Shown: in pieces, positions 14,556-23,416 of the stretch
Position numbering within the stretch: the first letter of the stretch is position 1
Layout of the letters: each line of letters begins with the position of its first letter
Assembly: GCA_002255565.1 (NCBI GenBank)
Contig: NCBE01000001.1
Location: 1 to 39,272, forward strand
Direction of reading: 5' to 3'
DNA length: 39,272 bases
Origin: Actinobacteria bacterium 21-73-9
GTDB lineage: Bacteria > Actinomycetota > Acidimicrobiia > Acidimicrobiales > RAAP-2
Program-made: the position numbers and the translations under genes
The notes under the pieces: model-generated
What the model was told of the DNA's origin: nothing
The model's database searches: none
What the model saw: the letters and a program-made list of their open reading frames with translations, nothing else

Positions 14556-15589
14556 TCGGCTGGCCGGGGCTGCTGCGCCACTACGCCGAGTGGCTCGACC
14601 TCGACGACGTCGAGGACGTGGTGACCCTCTACGAGGGCAACACGCCCCTGCTCTACGCCGAGCGGGTCTCCGAGCGAGTGGGGGCCCACGTGTGGCTCAA
14701 GTTCGACGGTATGAACCCCACCGGGTCGTTCAAGGACCGCGGCATGACGATGGCCATCACCAAGGCGCGCGCCCAGGGCGCGCGCACGGTGATCTGCGGC
14801 TCGACGGGCAATACCTCGGCCGCGGCCGCCGCCTACGCCGCGCGCGCTGGGATGGACTGCGTGGTGCTCGTCCCCGAGGGCAAGGTCGCCCTGGGCAAGC
14901 TGGCCCAGGCCATGGTCTACGGCGCGCGCGTGCTGCAGATCCGCGGCAACTTCGACCAGGCCCTCGACCTGGCGCGCGAGCTGTGCCAGCACCTGCCGAT
15001 CACGATCGTGAACTCGATCAACCCCCACCGGATCGAGGGCCAGAAGACGGCCGCGTTCGAGCTGGTCGACGAGCTCGGCCGGGCGCCCGACGTCGTGGCG
15101 ATCCCGGTGGGCAACGCCGGCAACATCACGGCGTACTGGCGGGGCTTCACCCAGTACCACGCGGCCCGGCGCTGCGACACCCTGCCGCGGATGTGGGGCT
15201 TCCAGGCGGCCGGCGCCGCGCCGATCGTCCTCGGGCATCCGGTGGCGAACCCTGAGACGATCGCCACGGCGATCCGCATCGGCAACCCGGCCAGCTGGAC
15301 CCGGGCCCTCGAGGTGGTCCACGAGTCGCACGGCGACATCCGGGCCGTCACCGACGAGGAGATCCTCGAGGCGTACGGCTTCGTGGCGCGTCACGAGTCC
15401 GTCTTCTGCGAGCCGGCCTCGGCGGCGTCGGTCGCGGGGCTGTTCAAGTACGGCGCCCCGGCGGGCTCGACCGTGGTGTGCGTGCTCACCGGCAACGGCC
15501 TGAAGGATCCCGACACCGCCGTGGCCCACACGCGCGCGCCCGAGGTGGTCGACGCCACGCTGCCCGCGCTGCTCGGGGTGCTGGGCTAG
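14552..15589 (+). CDS. thrC: Threonine synthase
   Basis: A 345-residue fold-type II PLP enzyme. [19 protein letters not shown] opens the domain, [11 protein letters not shown] holds the PLP lysine K61, and [20 protein letters not shown] binds the PLP phosphate. [19 protein letters not shown] and [15 protein letters not shown] near 190 are typical of short actinobacterial/class II threonine synthases. It converts O-phosphohomoserine to threonine. The GTG start overlaps the hom stop (GTGA). The homoserine kinase gene thrB, next in the mycobacterial order, is absent here, so the substrate must be made by an enzyme encoded elsewhere. Confidence 0.96.
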   Translation: MIGWPGLLRHYAEWLDLDDVEDVVTLYEGNTPLLYAERVSERVGAHVWLKFDGMNPTGSFKDRGMTMAITKARAQGARTVICGSTGNTSAAAAAYAARAGMDCVVLVPEGKVALGKLAQAMVYGARVLQIRGNFDQALDLARELCQHLPITIVNSINPHRIEGQKTAAFELVDELGRAPDVVAIPVGNAGNITAYWRGFTQYHAARRCDTLPRMWGFQAAGAAPIVLGHPVANPETIATAIRIGNPASWTRALEVVHESHGDIRAVTDEEILEAYGFVARHESVFCEPASAASVAGLFKYGAPAGSTVVCVLTGNGLKDPDTAVAHTRAPEVVDATLPALLGVLG

Positions 15590-15593
15590 CGAC

Positions 15594-15611
15594 GGGGGTG
15601 TTGGCACCCCC
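15594..15611 (+). terminator. Seven-bp hairpin after thrC, overlapping the rho -35
   Basis: GGGGGTG-TTGG-CACCCCC forms a perfect 7-bp stem with a 4-base loop, five bases after the thrC stop. No U-run follows. It may terminate thrC transcripts weakly. The loop and right arm contain the rho -35 TTGGCA, so a DNA-level or read-through effect on rho is possible. Confidence 0.4.
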
Positions 15612-15629
15612 TCGCTGACCCGCTACAAT
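15601..15629 (+). promoter_or_regulatory. rho promoter
   Basis: TTGGCA (15601-15606), a 17-base spacer and TACAAT (15624-15629) make one of the best sigma-70-type promoters in the window. The expected start near 15636 gives a ~100-base leader to the rho ATG. The leader has a pyrimidine-rich, G-poor stretch (around 15664-15706) that could be a Rho-binding (rut) region for autoregulation. Confidence 0.75.
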
Positions 15630-15738
15630 GGTGAGGTCGTCCGCTCGGCTCCGCCGAACTGCGGTGTTCTTCCGAGACGACTCCTCGTTTTCTCCTCTGC
15701 CCTGGCGTACCCACGCCGGCGGTGAGAAAGGATCATGC

Positions 15739-17373
15739 ATGGCTGTCAAGCCCTCCCCAGACCGTACGGACCTCGAGTCCAAGACGCGTGAGGACCTCCA
15801 GACGATCGCCAAGGTCAAGGGCGTCGACGTCTCGACGCGCGCCACCAAGGCGGCCCTCATCGAGGCGATCATGGGCATCGACGCGCCCGTGCCGGCCTCT
15901 CGGGCCGTGCGCTCGCGACGCACCGTCGCCACCCCCGAGGACTTCGAGTCGTTCCTGGGCGAGTTCGACGCCGACGTCTCGACCCCCGGCCCGGCCCCCG
16001 CGGCCCGCGAGCGCCCCGCCCCGTCGGGCGACGCCCGTCCCGCCGACGGCCCGGCGGAGCCCTCCGCGAACGGCGACGGGGCTGGCGCGCGCGCGCACGC
16101 CCCGAGTCGGCCCGAGCGCCAGCCGCGCGACTTCAACGAGCCGGGCTCGCGCAACCGGCGCAACCGGCGCAACCGCGGTCGGGAGCGCTTCGGGGGCGAC
16201 GCCATGCCCAACGCCGACCAGCCCTACGCCGGCGAGCTGATCGAGATCGAGGGCCTGCTCGACCTGCGCGACGACGGCTACGGCTTCTTGCGCACTCGGG
16301 GATACCACCCGTCGCCCAACGACGTCTACGTCTCGATCAACATGGTGCGCCGCTACGGACTGCGCAAGGGCGACTCGGTCGTCGGCGGTTTCCGTCCGGC
16401 CGCCTCGAACGAGAAGTACCCGGCGCTGCTGCGCGTCGACACGGTGGCGGGCTTCGACCCCGAGGTCGCCAAGTTGCGTCCGCGCTTCGAGGACCTGACG
16501 CCGCTCTTCCCCGACGAGAAGCTCCGTCTGGAGACCAACGAGGGCAAGACCGACCTCACCCCGCGGATCGTCGATCTGCTGGCCCCGATCGGCAAGGGCC
16601 AGCGCGGCCTGATCGTCTCGCCGCCCAAGGCCGGCAAGACGACGGTCATGAAGCAGATCGCCCAGTCGATCGAGGCGAACAACCCCGAGGTCCACCTGAT
16701 GGTGCTGCTCGTGGACGAGCGGCCCGAGGAGGTCACCGACCTGCGCCGCTCGGTCCACGGTGAGGTCATCTCCTCCACCTTCGACCGGCCGGCCGAGGAG
16801 CACACCCACGTCGCCGAGCTCGCGATCGAGCGGGCCAAGCGGCTCGTCGAGCAGCAAAAGGACGTCGTCATCATCCTCGACGGCATCACCCGACTGGCGC
16901 GCGCCTACAACCTGGCCGCCCCGGCGACCGGGCGCATCATGTCCGGAGGCGTCGACTCGGGCGCGCTCTACCCGCCCAAGAAGTTCTTCGGCGCCGCGCG
17001 CAACATCGAAGAGGGCGGCTCGCTGACGATCCTCGCGAGCGCCCTGGTCGAGACGGGCTCGAAGATGGACGAGGTCATCTTCGAGGAGTTCAAGGGCACC
17101 GGCAACATGGAGCTGCGACTCGACCGGCGTCTGGCCGAGCGCCGCCTCTACCCGGCCATCGACGTGAACGGCTCGTCCACGCGCAAAGAGGAGCTCCTTT
17201 TCAGCCGCGAGGCGCTGCCCCAGGTCTGGCGGCTGCGCCGGGTCCTCAACGGCCTGGCGGCCGAGGGCCGCGAGGCGGCCGGGCTCGAGCTGCTGATCGA
17301 CCGGCTGAAGACCACCCGGTCCAACGAGGAGTTCCTCGCCGAGATCGCCAAGGGCCCGTCGCCCACGAGCTGA
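15739..17373 (+). CDS. rho: Transcription termination factor Rho
   Basis: 544 residues, longer than E. coli Rho (419) because of an actinobacterial N-terminal insertion. Residues ~12-50 form the Rho_N helical domain ([20 protein letters not shown]). Residues ~55-160 are a low-complexity linker ending in an Arg/Asn-rich tract ([15 protein letters not shown]) coded by tandem copies of a 9-base unit. A cold-shock RNA-binding domain follows ([17 protein letters not shown], near 170-240). The P-loop is [10 protein letters not shown] at 294-303, and the Walker B/Q-loop region reads [17 protein letters not shown]. This hexameric ATP-driven RNA translocase ends transcription. The ATG at 15739 has AAAGGA eight bases upstream. 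Confidence 0.97.
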   Translation: MAVKPSPDRTDLESKTREDLQTIAKVKGVDVSTRATKAALIEAIMGIDAPVPASRAVRSRRTVATPEDFESFLGEFDADVSTPGPAPAARERPAPSGDARPADGPAEPSANGDGAGARAHAPSRPERQPRDFNEPGSRNRRNRRNRGRERFGGDAMPNADQPYAGELIEIEGLLDLRDDGYGFLRTRGYHPSPNDVYVSINMVRRYGLRKGDSVVGGFRPAASNEKYPALLRVDTVAGFDPEVAKLRPRFEDLTPLFPDEKLRLETNEGKTDLTPRIVDLLAPIGKGQRGLIVSPPKAGKTTVMKQIAQSIEANNPEVHLMVLLVDERPEEVTDLRRSVHGEVISSTFDRPAEEHTHVAELAIERAKRLVEQQKDVVIILDGITRLARAYNLAAPATGRIMSGGVDSGALYPPKKFFGAARNIEEGGSLTILASALVETGSKMDEVIFEEFKGTGNMELRLDRRLAERRLYPAIDVNGSSTRKEELLFSREALPQVWRLRRVLNGLAAEGREAAGLELLIDRLKTTRSNEEFLAEIAKGPSPTS

Positions 17374-17407
17374 GCCCCGCTAGACTGTCCCTTCGCTAAG
17401 GAGCGCT

Positions 17408-17629
17408 ATGAAGTCCGACATCCACCCGCACTACGGTCCCGCGACCGTGACCTGCTCGTGCGGCAACACCTTCACGGTGGGCTCGACCAAGTCCGAGCTG
17501 CACGTGGAGCTGTGCAACGAGTGCCACCCGTTCTTCACCGGCAAGCAGAAGCTCGTCGACACTGGTGGTCGCGTCGAGCGGTTCCAGCGCCGCTACGCGC
17601 AGAAGGCCAAGCCGCGCACCAAGGCCTGA
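17408..17629 (+). CDS. rpmE: 50S ribosomal protein L31
   Basis: 73 residues, the normal L31 length. It is the zinc-containing (C+) form: TCSCGNTF gives C16 and C18, and [15 protein letters not shown] gives the CxxC pair, together binding one zinc. AAGGAG lies five bases before the ATG. It sits 34 bases after rho, as in many actinobacteria. A TAGACT (17381-17386) in that gap might be a separate -10. Zinc-containing L31 is commonly paired with a zinc-free paralogue under zinc limitation; none is in this window. Confidence 0.97.
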   Translation: MKSDIHPHYGPATVTCSCGNTFTVGSTKSELHVELCNECHPFFTGKQKLVDTGGRVERFQRRYAQKAKPRTKA

Positions 17630-17645
17630 TCGCCGTCGAGGCGTC

Positions 17646-18725
17646 GTGCGCTCCCTGGACGAGACCCTTGACGCCCTCACCGACGAGTTGCGCGCGGTCG
17701 AGGAGGAGTTGGTCCGGCCCGACGTCGCCGACGACCGGGGACGGCTGCGCGACCTCTCGCGGCGCCACAAGGAGCTGACCGAGGTCACCACCACCTGGGG
17801 CGAGTTGCGTACGGCCCGCGAGGACCTCGTGACCTCGCGCGAGATGCTCACCGAGTCCGAGGGGGCCGAGCGCGAGCTGTGGCGCGCGGAGGTCGACGAC
17901 GCCGAGTCGCGCATCGCCGTGCTCGAGGAGCGCCTCGAGACCCTGCTTTTGCCCCACGACCCCAACGAGGGGCGCAACGTGATCATGGAGATTCGCGGCG
18001 CCGAGGGCGGCGAGGAGGCCAACCTCTTCGCGGCGGACCTCGCGGCGATGTACCGGCGCTACGCGGCCCTGCGGGGCTGGCGGGTCGAGGTGATCGAGGA
18101 GCGCCCGAGCGACCAGGGCGGCCTCGGCGAGGCCACCTACCTGGTCAAGGGCGAGGACGCCTGGACCCGGCTCCAGTTCGAGGCCGGGGTGCACCGCGTC
18201 CAGCGCGTCCCGATCACCGAGGCCAAGGGCCGGGTCCACACCTCGTCGGCGACGGTCACGGTGCTGCCCGAGGCCGAGGAGGTCGACGTCGAGATCAACC
18301 CCAACGACCTCAAGATCGACGTCTACCGCTCGTCGGGCCCCGGGGGCCAGAGCGTGAACACGACCGACTCGGCGGTGCGCGTGACCCACCTGCCGACCGG
18401 CATCGTCGTGTCGATGCAGGACGAGAAGAGCCAGATCCAGAATCGGGCGAAGGCCCTGCTGGTGCTGCGCTCGCGCCTGCTGGCCGCGGCCCAGGAGGCC
18501 CAGGCGGCCGAGCTCTCCGGGCTGAAGCGCTCCCAGGTCGGCGGCGGGGGGCGCAGCGAGAAGATCCGGACCTACAACTTCAAGGAGAACCGAGTCACCG
18601 ACCACCGGATCAACCTCACGACCTACGCCCTCGACGCCGTCTTGAACGGCGACCTCGACCCCTACGTGGACGCCCTGCTGGCGGACAAGCGCGCCCACCA
18701 GCTCGCCGAGAGTGGCCGACGTTAG
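17646..18725 (+). CDS. prfA: Peptide chain release factor 1
   Basis: 359 residues, typical for RF1. The N-terminal coiled helices cover ~1-100, then NVIMEIRGAEGGEEANLFA. The anticodon-like tripeptide region reads RVPITEAKGRVHTS (PIT where P-A/V-T is usual). The catalytic SGPGGQSVNTTDSAVRVTHLP has GGQ at 233-235. It reads UAA and UAG stop codons and releases the peptide. The GTG start is inferred from family length. The gene overlaps prmC, whose product methylates the GGQ glutamine, by 14 bases. Confidence 0.96.
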   Translation: MRSLDETLDALTDELRAVEEELVRPDVADDRGRLRDLSRRHKELTEVTTTWGELRTAREDLVTSREMLTESEGAERELWRAEVDDAESRIAVLEERLETLLLPHDPNEGRNVIMEIRGAEGGEEANLFAADLAAMYRRYAALRGWRVEVIEERPSDQGGLGEATYLVKGEDAWTRLQFEAGVHRVQRVPITEAKGRVHTSSATVTVLPEAEEVDVEINPNDLKIDVYRSSGPGGQSVNTTDSAVRVTHLPTGIVVSMQDEKSQIQNRAKALLVLRSRLLAAAQEAQAAELSGLKRSQVGGGGRSEKIRTYNFKENRVTDHRINLTTYALDAVLNGDLDPYVDALLADKRAHQLAESGRR

Positions 18726-19539
18726 GCCGTCCCTCGTCGAGGGGCTCGTGGCGAGCGGCCTGGCCGCCCGCGAGGCCCGCTGGATCGTCGAGGAGTTCGC
18801 CGTCGGCGGCGACCCCGACTCGGCCGCGGCGGTGCGCGCGGCCGCGCGGCGCCGTCTCGACGGCGAACCCCTGCAGTACGTGCTGGGCCACTGGCCGTTC
18901 CGCGGGCTCGACCTCGACGTCGACCCCCGGGTCCTGATCCCCCGGCCCGAGACCGAGGAGCTGGTCGACCACGCGCTCGCCGAGCTGGCCCGCCTCGACG
19001 AGGCGTCCCCCGTCGTCCTCGACCTCGGGTGCGGGTCGGGCGCCATCGGCCTGTCGATCGCCCACGAGCTCGCCGCGCGCGGCGTGCGGGCCCGCGTGAT
19101 CGGCGTCGACGCCTCCGAGGGGGCCCTCACGGTGGCGCGGGCCAACGCACGCAAGCACGGGCTCGCCGACGTCTCGTTCGTGCTCTCGGACTGGTTCGAC
19201 GGCCTCGACCCCTCCCTTCACGGTCGGGTCCACCTCGTCGCGGCGAACCCGCCCTACGTCGGGGCCGACGAGCTCGCCGGGGCCGACCCGGTCCTCGCCC
19301 ACGAGCCCCGCGGGGCCCTCGTCGCCCCCGACCACGACGGCGTCGCGGGCTTCGCCGACGTGGCCAGGATCGTCGCGGCCGCGCCCGCGTGGCTCGCCCC
19401 GGGCGGGGCGCTCGTGCTCGAGCACGGGGACCGCCAGGGCCCGGCGGCCCTGGCCGCGGCCCGCGCCGCGGGGCTCGAGGCGTTCGACCGGCGTGACCTC
19501 GCCGGGCGCGACCGCGTCCTCGTCGGGCGTCGGCCGTGA
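18712..19539 (+). CDS. prmC: Release factor glutamine methyltransferase
   Basis: 275 residues. An N-terminal helical domain (~1-85) has EPLQYVLGHWPFRGLDLDV, the release factor docking region. The SAM-binding motif VLDLGCGSGAIGLSIAHEL follows near 102, and the catalytic NPPY at 179-182 is the signature of N5-glutamine methyltransferases. It methylates the Gln of GGQ in release factors 1 and 2. The GTG start lies inside the end of prfA, and its own stop overlaps the tsaC GTG, so prfA, prmC and tsaC are translationally coupled. Confidence 0.95.
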   Translation: MADVRPSLVEGLVASGLAAREARWIVEEFAVGGDPDSAAAVRAAARRRLDGEPLQYVLGHWPFRGLDLDVDPRVLIPRPETEELVDHALAELARLDEASPVVLDLGCGSGAIGLSIAHELAARGVRARVIGVDASEGALTVARANARKHGLADVSFVLSDWFDGLDPSLHGRVHLVAANPPYVGADELAGADPVLAHEPRGALVAPDHDGVAGFADVARIVAAAPAWLAPGGALVLEHGDRQGPAALAAARAAGLEAFDRRDLAGRDRVLVGRRP

Positions 19540-20135
19540 GGCGCCTCACCCGGGACGAGGCCGCGGACGCCCTCGCCGCGGGCGAGGTGGTGGCCGTGCC
19601 CACCGACACCGTCTACGGGCTCGCCGCGCGGCTCGACCGACCCGAGGCGATCGCCGCGGTCTTCGCGCTCAAGCGGCGCCCCGGGTCGGTCGCCCTGCCG
19701 GTCCTCGTCGCCCACCCCGAGGACCTCGGGCCCTTGGGGGTGACGCTCGGTCCCCTCGGCGAGCGCCTGGCCGAGCGCTACTGGCCCGGTGCCCTCACCC
19801 TCGTCGTCTCGGCCCCCGAGCAGATCGCGGCGCGCGTGCACGCGCGCACCGGCACCCTCGGGGTGCGCGTCCCGGCCGACCCGACCGTGCGTGCGCTGCT
19901 CGAGCGCACGGGGCCGCTCGCGGTGACCAGCGCGAACGAGCACGGCGAGCCGCCCTGCACCAGCGCCGAGGACGTCTTGGCGGTCTTCGCCGGGCGCGAC
20001 GGGCTCGCCGGCGTGCTCGACGGCGGGACCCGCGAGGCCGCCGTGTCGTCGGTGGTCGAGGTGACCGGCCCGGTCGCGGTCGTCGTGCGCGAGGGCGCCC
20101 TCAGCGCCGCGGCGATCGCCGACGCCCTCGGCTAG
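19536..20135 (+). CDS. L-threonylcarbamoyladenylate synthase (Sua5/YrdC/YwlC family)
   Basis: A 199-residue YrdC-fold protein of the short TsaC type, lacking the C-terminal Sua5 domain. Signature parts are GEVVAVPTDTVYGLAARLD at 16-34, the family KRRPGSVALPVLV, the WPGALTLVV segment and AVTSANEHGEPP near 128-139. With TsaB, TsaD and TsaE it builds the t6A37 modification of ANN-decoding tRNAs, this enzyme making threonylcarbamoyl-AMP from threonine, bicarbonate and ATP. The GTG start overlaps the prmC stop. Its stop shares a CTAG with the stop of the convergent thiolase-like gene. Confidence 0.94.
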   Translation: MRRLTRDEAADALAAGEVVAVPTDTVYGLAARLDRPEAIAAVFALKRRPGSVALPVLVAHPEDLGPLGVTLGPLGERLAERYWPGALTLVVSAPEQIAARVHARTGTLGVRVPADPTVRALLERTGPLAVTSANEHGEPPCTSAEDVLAVFAGRDGLAGVLDGGTREAAVSSVVEVTGPVAVVVREGALSAAAIADALG

Positions 20136-21613
20136 GGGCGCACCCGACCCTCGAGCACCGACAGGCGCGCCCCGAGCAACTCGCTCTGCTCGGCGTGCGC
20201 GCACAGGTCGGGGTCCTCGCTGTGGGCCCACTGGCGGCGACCGTCGGCGCGGCGCGCGCACACCACGAGCCGCTCGGGCGACCCGTCGGGGCGGTGGGTC
20301 ACGGTGTAGGTCTCGACGACGACCTCGCCGTCACCGGTGGCGACCTCGACCCGGGGGGTCGCGTCGACGAGCCCCTGGACGTCGCGCCAGCGGAAGCCCG
20401 TCGCCGGCGGGGTCGCGCGGTAGGCGCCCCAGGCGTGCTCGGTCGAGAACCAGCCCAGTCCGGTGACGAGCCCCGCGGACTCGGGCCGCGCGCGCAGCCG
20501 CTCGACCATCGTCGCGATCGCGTGGGTGACGTAGTTGTTGTCCGGCCCCCCGGCGAAGGTGAGCCCCCCGGTCACCGTCGGGGGGCGCGTCGCGTCGAAG
20601 GGGTCGAGGCCGATCACCTCGCCGGCGGTCTGGACGACGGTGGGGAAGCAGCTGTAGAGGTCGACGAGGTCGACGGACTCCTCGACGCCGAACTCGCCCA
20701 GCGCTCCCCAGACGGCCTCCATCGCGGGGGAGCGGTCGAGGTCGGGCCGTTCCGAGATGAACCAGTGGTCCTCGGCCTCGGCGGCGCACTGGGGAAAGAC
20801 CATCTTCTCGTGGGCGACGCCGAGCTCGCGCGCGCGCTCGTAGGAGGTGACGACGAGGCTCGCGCCCATGTCCACCGGCAGGTTGGCCACGAGCAGCTTG
20901 GTGTACGGGAAGCCGATCATCCGGTTCGTCGCCGAGGGCGTCGCGATCGTCGCGGCGTCGGGCGCGTCGCGGCGCCAGGCGTAGGGGTTGTGCGCCGCGA
21001 CGCGGGCGAAGCCGGCCCACAGCGCCCCCAGGCGGGCCCGGTGCTCGTCGATCGACCAGCCCCGCCGGGCCCGCCGGGCGTTCTCGAAGAGGGGGTAGAC
21101 CCCGACCGGCAGGGCGAGGCCGTGGCGTCGCTCCTCGGCCGTGAAGGGGTCCCGGCTCGTTCTTCCGGCGGTCGGCGCGTCACCGTGCCCGGGCCAGTCG
21201 ACCGGGCGGCCCTCGCGACGCGCGAGGAGGTGGGCGTACATCGCCTCGGCACCCACGATCGCGATCGCGTCGAGTTCGCCGGCGGCGATGCGCCGCGCCG
21301 AGGCCGCCACGAGCCGCTGGGGCTGGCTGCCCCCGGTGGGGGCGAGCGCGGTGGGCCGCGGGGCGAGGCCGAGGGTCTCGAGGACGAGGCCCGCCGGGTC
21401 GCGGGGGTGCCAGACGAACGAGCTGATCGCGACGACCTCGTCGAGGCGCGCGAGCAGCGCGTCGCCCGCGCCGGCGTCGTCGGCGGCCGCCTCGAGCGCG
21501 TCGCACATCAGGTCGAGGGGGGTCGGGCGGTCGTCGTAGCCGTGTCCGGCGTCGGGGGGGACGGTCACCTGGCCGACCCCGACGACGACCGGCGTGCGGG
21601 GGTCGAGGGCCAT
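20132..21613 (-). CDS. Thiolase-like protein (TLP1-type, with extra C-terminal domain)
   Basis: The protein has 493 residues. The thiolase fold is visible in PVVVGVGQVTVPPDAG at the start, VVAISSFVWHPRDPAGLVLETLGLAPR, GELDAIAIVGAEAMYAHLLA and LVDLYSCFPTVVQTAGEVIGLD in the second half. Where classical thiolases have the acyl-carrying Cys, the loop reads PTGGSQPQRLV with no cysteine. Residues ~410-493 resemble the additional C-terminal domain of mycobacterial thiolase-like protein type 1. Such proteins are annotated as acetyl-CoA acetyltransferases, but normal thiolysis is doubtful; an acyl-CoA-binding or lipid role is a guess. The start at 21613 has a -10-like AATACT six bases upstream. The gene interrupts the otherwise conserved tsaC-wecA order. 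Confidence 0.85.
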   Translation of the reverse strand: MALDPRTPVVVGVGQVTVPPDAGHGYDDRPTPLDLMCDALEAAADDAGAGDALLARLDEVVAISSFVWHPRDPAGLVLETLGLAPRPTALAPTGGSQPQRLVAASARRIAAGELDAIAIVGAEAMYAHLLARREGRPVDWPGHGDAPTAGRTSRDPFTAEERRHGLALPVGVYPLFENARRARRGWSIDEHRARLGALWAGFARVAAHNPYAWRRDAPDAATIATPSATNRMIGFPYTKLLVANLPVDMGASLVVTSYERARELGVAHEKMVFPQCAAEAEDHWFISERPDLDRSPAMEAVWGALGEFGVEESVDLVDLYSCFPTVVQTAGEVIGLDPFDATRPPTVTGGLTFAGGPDNNYVTHAIATMVERLRARPESAGLVTGLGWFSTEHAWGAYRATPPATGFRWRDVQGLVDATPRVEVATGDGEVVVETYTVTHRPDGSPERLVVCARRADGRRQWAHSEDPDLCAHAEQSELLGARLSVLEGRVRP

Positions 21614-21619
21614 CCCGGC

Positions 21620-21625
21620 AGTATT
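21620..21625 (-). promoter_or_regulatory. -10-like element of the thiolase-like gene
   Basis: AATACT on the minus strand ends six bases before the ATG at 21613, the same spacing as the other leaderless starts in the window. There is no Shine-Dalgarno. Confidence 0.35.
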
Positions 21626-21656
21626 GCGCCCCCCCCGCCCGGGCGAGGGCCACGGG

Positions 21657-21662
21657 TAGGGT
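21657..21662 (+). promoter_or_regulatory. -10-like element upstream of rpiB
   Basis: TAGGGT lies nine bases before the rpiB ATG, predicting a leader of only about 3 bases or none. There is no Shine-Dalgarno. It would head the long plus-strand run that contains glyA, wecA and the ATP synthase genes. Confidence 0.4.
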
Positions 21663-21671
21663 GGGTCCAGT

Positions 21672-22130
21672 ATGCGCATCGCGATGGGCTCCGACCACGC
21701 CGGCTTCGAGCTCAAGTCGGTCCTACGCAGGGCGATCGAGTCGTGGGGCCACGAGGTGCTCGACCTCGGCACCGACGCGCCCCATCCGCCGGTGGACTAC
21801 CCGGACTTCGGGGCCGCCGTGGGCCGGGCCGTCGTCGAGGGCCGCGCCGAGCTCGGGGTCGCCTGCTGCGGGTCGGGGATCGGGATCGCGATCGCGGCGA
21901 ACAAGGTCCCGGGCGTGCGCGCCGCCGTCGTCCACGACGTCACGAGCGGCCACCTCGCGCGTGAGCACAACCACGCGAACGTCGTCTGCCTGGGGGGGCG
22001 GCTCACCGGGCCCACCGTGGCCGTCGAGGCCGTCGAGGCGTTCCTCGCCGCGGTGCCCGAGCCCCGTCACCAGCCCCGCATCGACAAGATCGCGGCGCTC
22101 GACGCCGCACGCGCCAAGGAGCAGCCGTGA
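21672..22130 (+). CDS. rpiB: Ribose-5-phosphate isomerase B
   Basis: 152 residues, the RpiB/LacAB size. [11 protein letters not shown] holds the substrate-binding D8 and H9, [23 protein letters not shown] holds the C65/C66 active-site region and phosphate-binding loop, and [17 protein letters not shown] is the family's second signature. It interconverts ribulose 5-phosphate and ribose 5-phosphate in the non-oxidative pentose phosphate pathway. Its stop overlaps the glyA GTG (GTGA), so the two are coupled. Confidence 0.95.
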   Translation: MRIAMGSDHAGFELKSVLRRAIESWGHEVLDLGTDAPHPPVDYPDFGAAVGRAVVEGRAELGVACCGSGIGIAIAANKVPGVRAAVVHDVTSGHLAREHNHANVVCLGGRLTGPTVAVEAVEAFLAAVPEPRHQPRIDKIAALDAARAKEQP

Positions 22131-23413
22131 GCCCCTCGCCCCTGGACCGCTGGATCACCGACGACGAGGTGGTGGCCCTGCTGGGGGAGGAGTGGACGCG
22201 CCAGACGACGACGCTCCAGCTGATCGCCAGCGAGAACTTCGCCTCGCCCGCGGTGCTGGCGGCGGCCGGGTCGATCCTCACCAACAAGTACGCCGAGGGC
22301 TACCCGGGGCGGCGCTACTACGGGGGCAACCAGGTCGTCGACGAGGTCGAGGACCTCGCCCGGCGCCGGCTCCGCGCGCTCTTCGGGGCCGACCACGCCA
22401 ACGTCCAGCCCCACAGCGGCGCCAACGCGAACGTCGCGGCCTACGAGGCGCTCCTCGAACCGGGCGACACGATCCTGGCGATGCGTCTCGACCAGGGCGG
22501 CCACCTCACCCACGGGTCGCCCGCGTCGATCACCTCGACCTTCTGGCGCTTCGTGTCCTACGGGGTCACGCCCCGCTCGGACGACCCCGCGACCCCCGGC
22601 GAGGTGATCGACTTCGACAACGTGCGCGACCTCGCCCTCACGCACCGGCCGCGACTCATCGTGGCCGGTGCCACGGCCTACTCCCGGCTCATCGACCCCG
22701 TGCCGTTCCGCGAGATCGCCGACGAGGTCGGGGCGTACCTCATGTTCGACTCGGCCCACGTCGCCGGCCTGATCGCGGGCGGCGTGCACCCCTCGCCGGT
22801 GCCCTACGCCGACGTCGTCACCTTCACGACCCACAAGACCCTGCGCGGGCCCCGCGGCGGGGCCATCCTCTGTCGCGAGGAGCACGCCAAGAAGATCGAC
22901 TCGGCCGTCTTCCCGGGCCAGCAGGGCGGCCCGCTCGAGCACGTCATCGCCGCCAAGGCCGTCGCGTTCGAGGAGGCCCGCCAGCCCGCCTTCGCCGACT
23001 ACGCCCGTCGCGTCGTCGCCAACGCGCGCGCCTTCGCGTCGGCCCTGGCGGCCCGGGGCTTCCGGCTCGTCTCGGGCGGCACCGAGAACCACATGGTGCT
23101 GCTCGACCTGCGCGACTTCGACGCCGAGTTGACCGGCAAGGTCGCCCAGGAGGCGCTGGATCGCGCCGGGATCACCACGAACCGCAACACCATCCCCGAC
23201 GACCCGCGCAGCGCGTTCGTCACCTCCGGGCTGCGCGTGGGCACGGCCGCCGAGACCACCGCCGGCCTGGGCCAGGCGGAGTTCGCCACGGTGGCCGAGC
23301 TGATGGCCCGGGCGCTGCGCGGCCGCGACGACGAGGCCGTCCTCGCCGGGGTCCGCCAGGACGTCGCGGCACTCTGCGCGGCGCACGACCCGTACCAGGG
23401 GTTCGTGGGCTAG
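22127..23413 (+). CDS. glyA: Serine hydroxymethyltransferase
   Basis: 428 residues. [18 protein letters not shown] and [15 protein letters not shown] near 32-67 are strongly conserved SHMT segments. [19 protein letters not shown] binds PLP, and [16 protein letters not shown] has K237 as the PLP lysine. [13 protein letters not shown] and [24 protein letters not shown] are the C-terminal signatures. It moves a one-carbon unit between serine and tetrahydrofolate, giving glycine. It is coupled to rpiB upstream and lies 3 bases before wecA. Confidence 0.97.
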   Translation: MSPSPLDRWITDDEVVALLGEEWTRQTTTLQLIASENFASPAVLAAAGSILTNKYAEGYPGRRYYGGNQVVDEVEDLARRRLRALFGADHANVQPHSGANANVAAYEALLEPGDTILAMRLDQGGHLTHGSPASITSTFWRFVSYGVTPRSDDPATPGEVIDFDNVRDLALTHRPRLIVAGATAYSRLIDPVPFREIADEVGAYLMFDSAHVAGLIAGGVHPSPVPYADVVTFTTHKTLRGPRGGAILCREEHAKKIDSAVFPGQQGGPLEHVIAAKAVAFEEARQPAFADYARRVVANARAFASALAARGFRLVSGGTENHMVLLDLRDFDAELTGKVAQEALDRAGITTNRNTIPDDPRSAFVTSGLRVGTAAETTAGLGQAEFATVAELMARALRGRDDEAVLAGVRQDVAALCAAHDPYQGFVG

Positions 23414-23416
23414 GTC

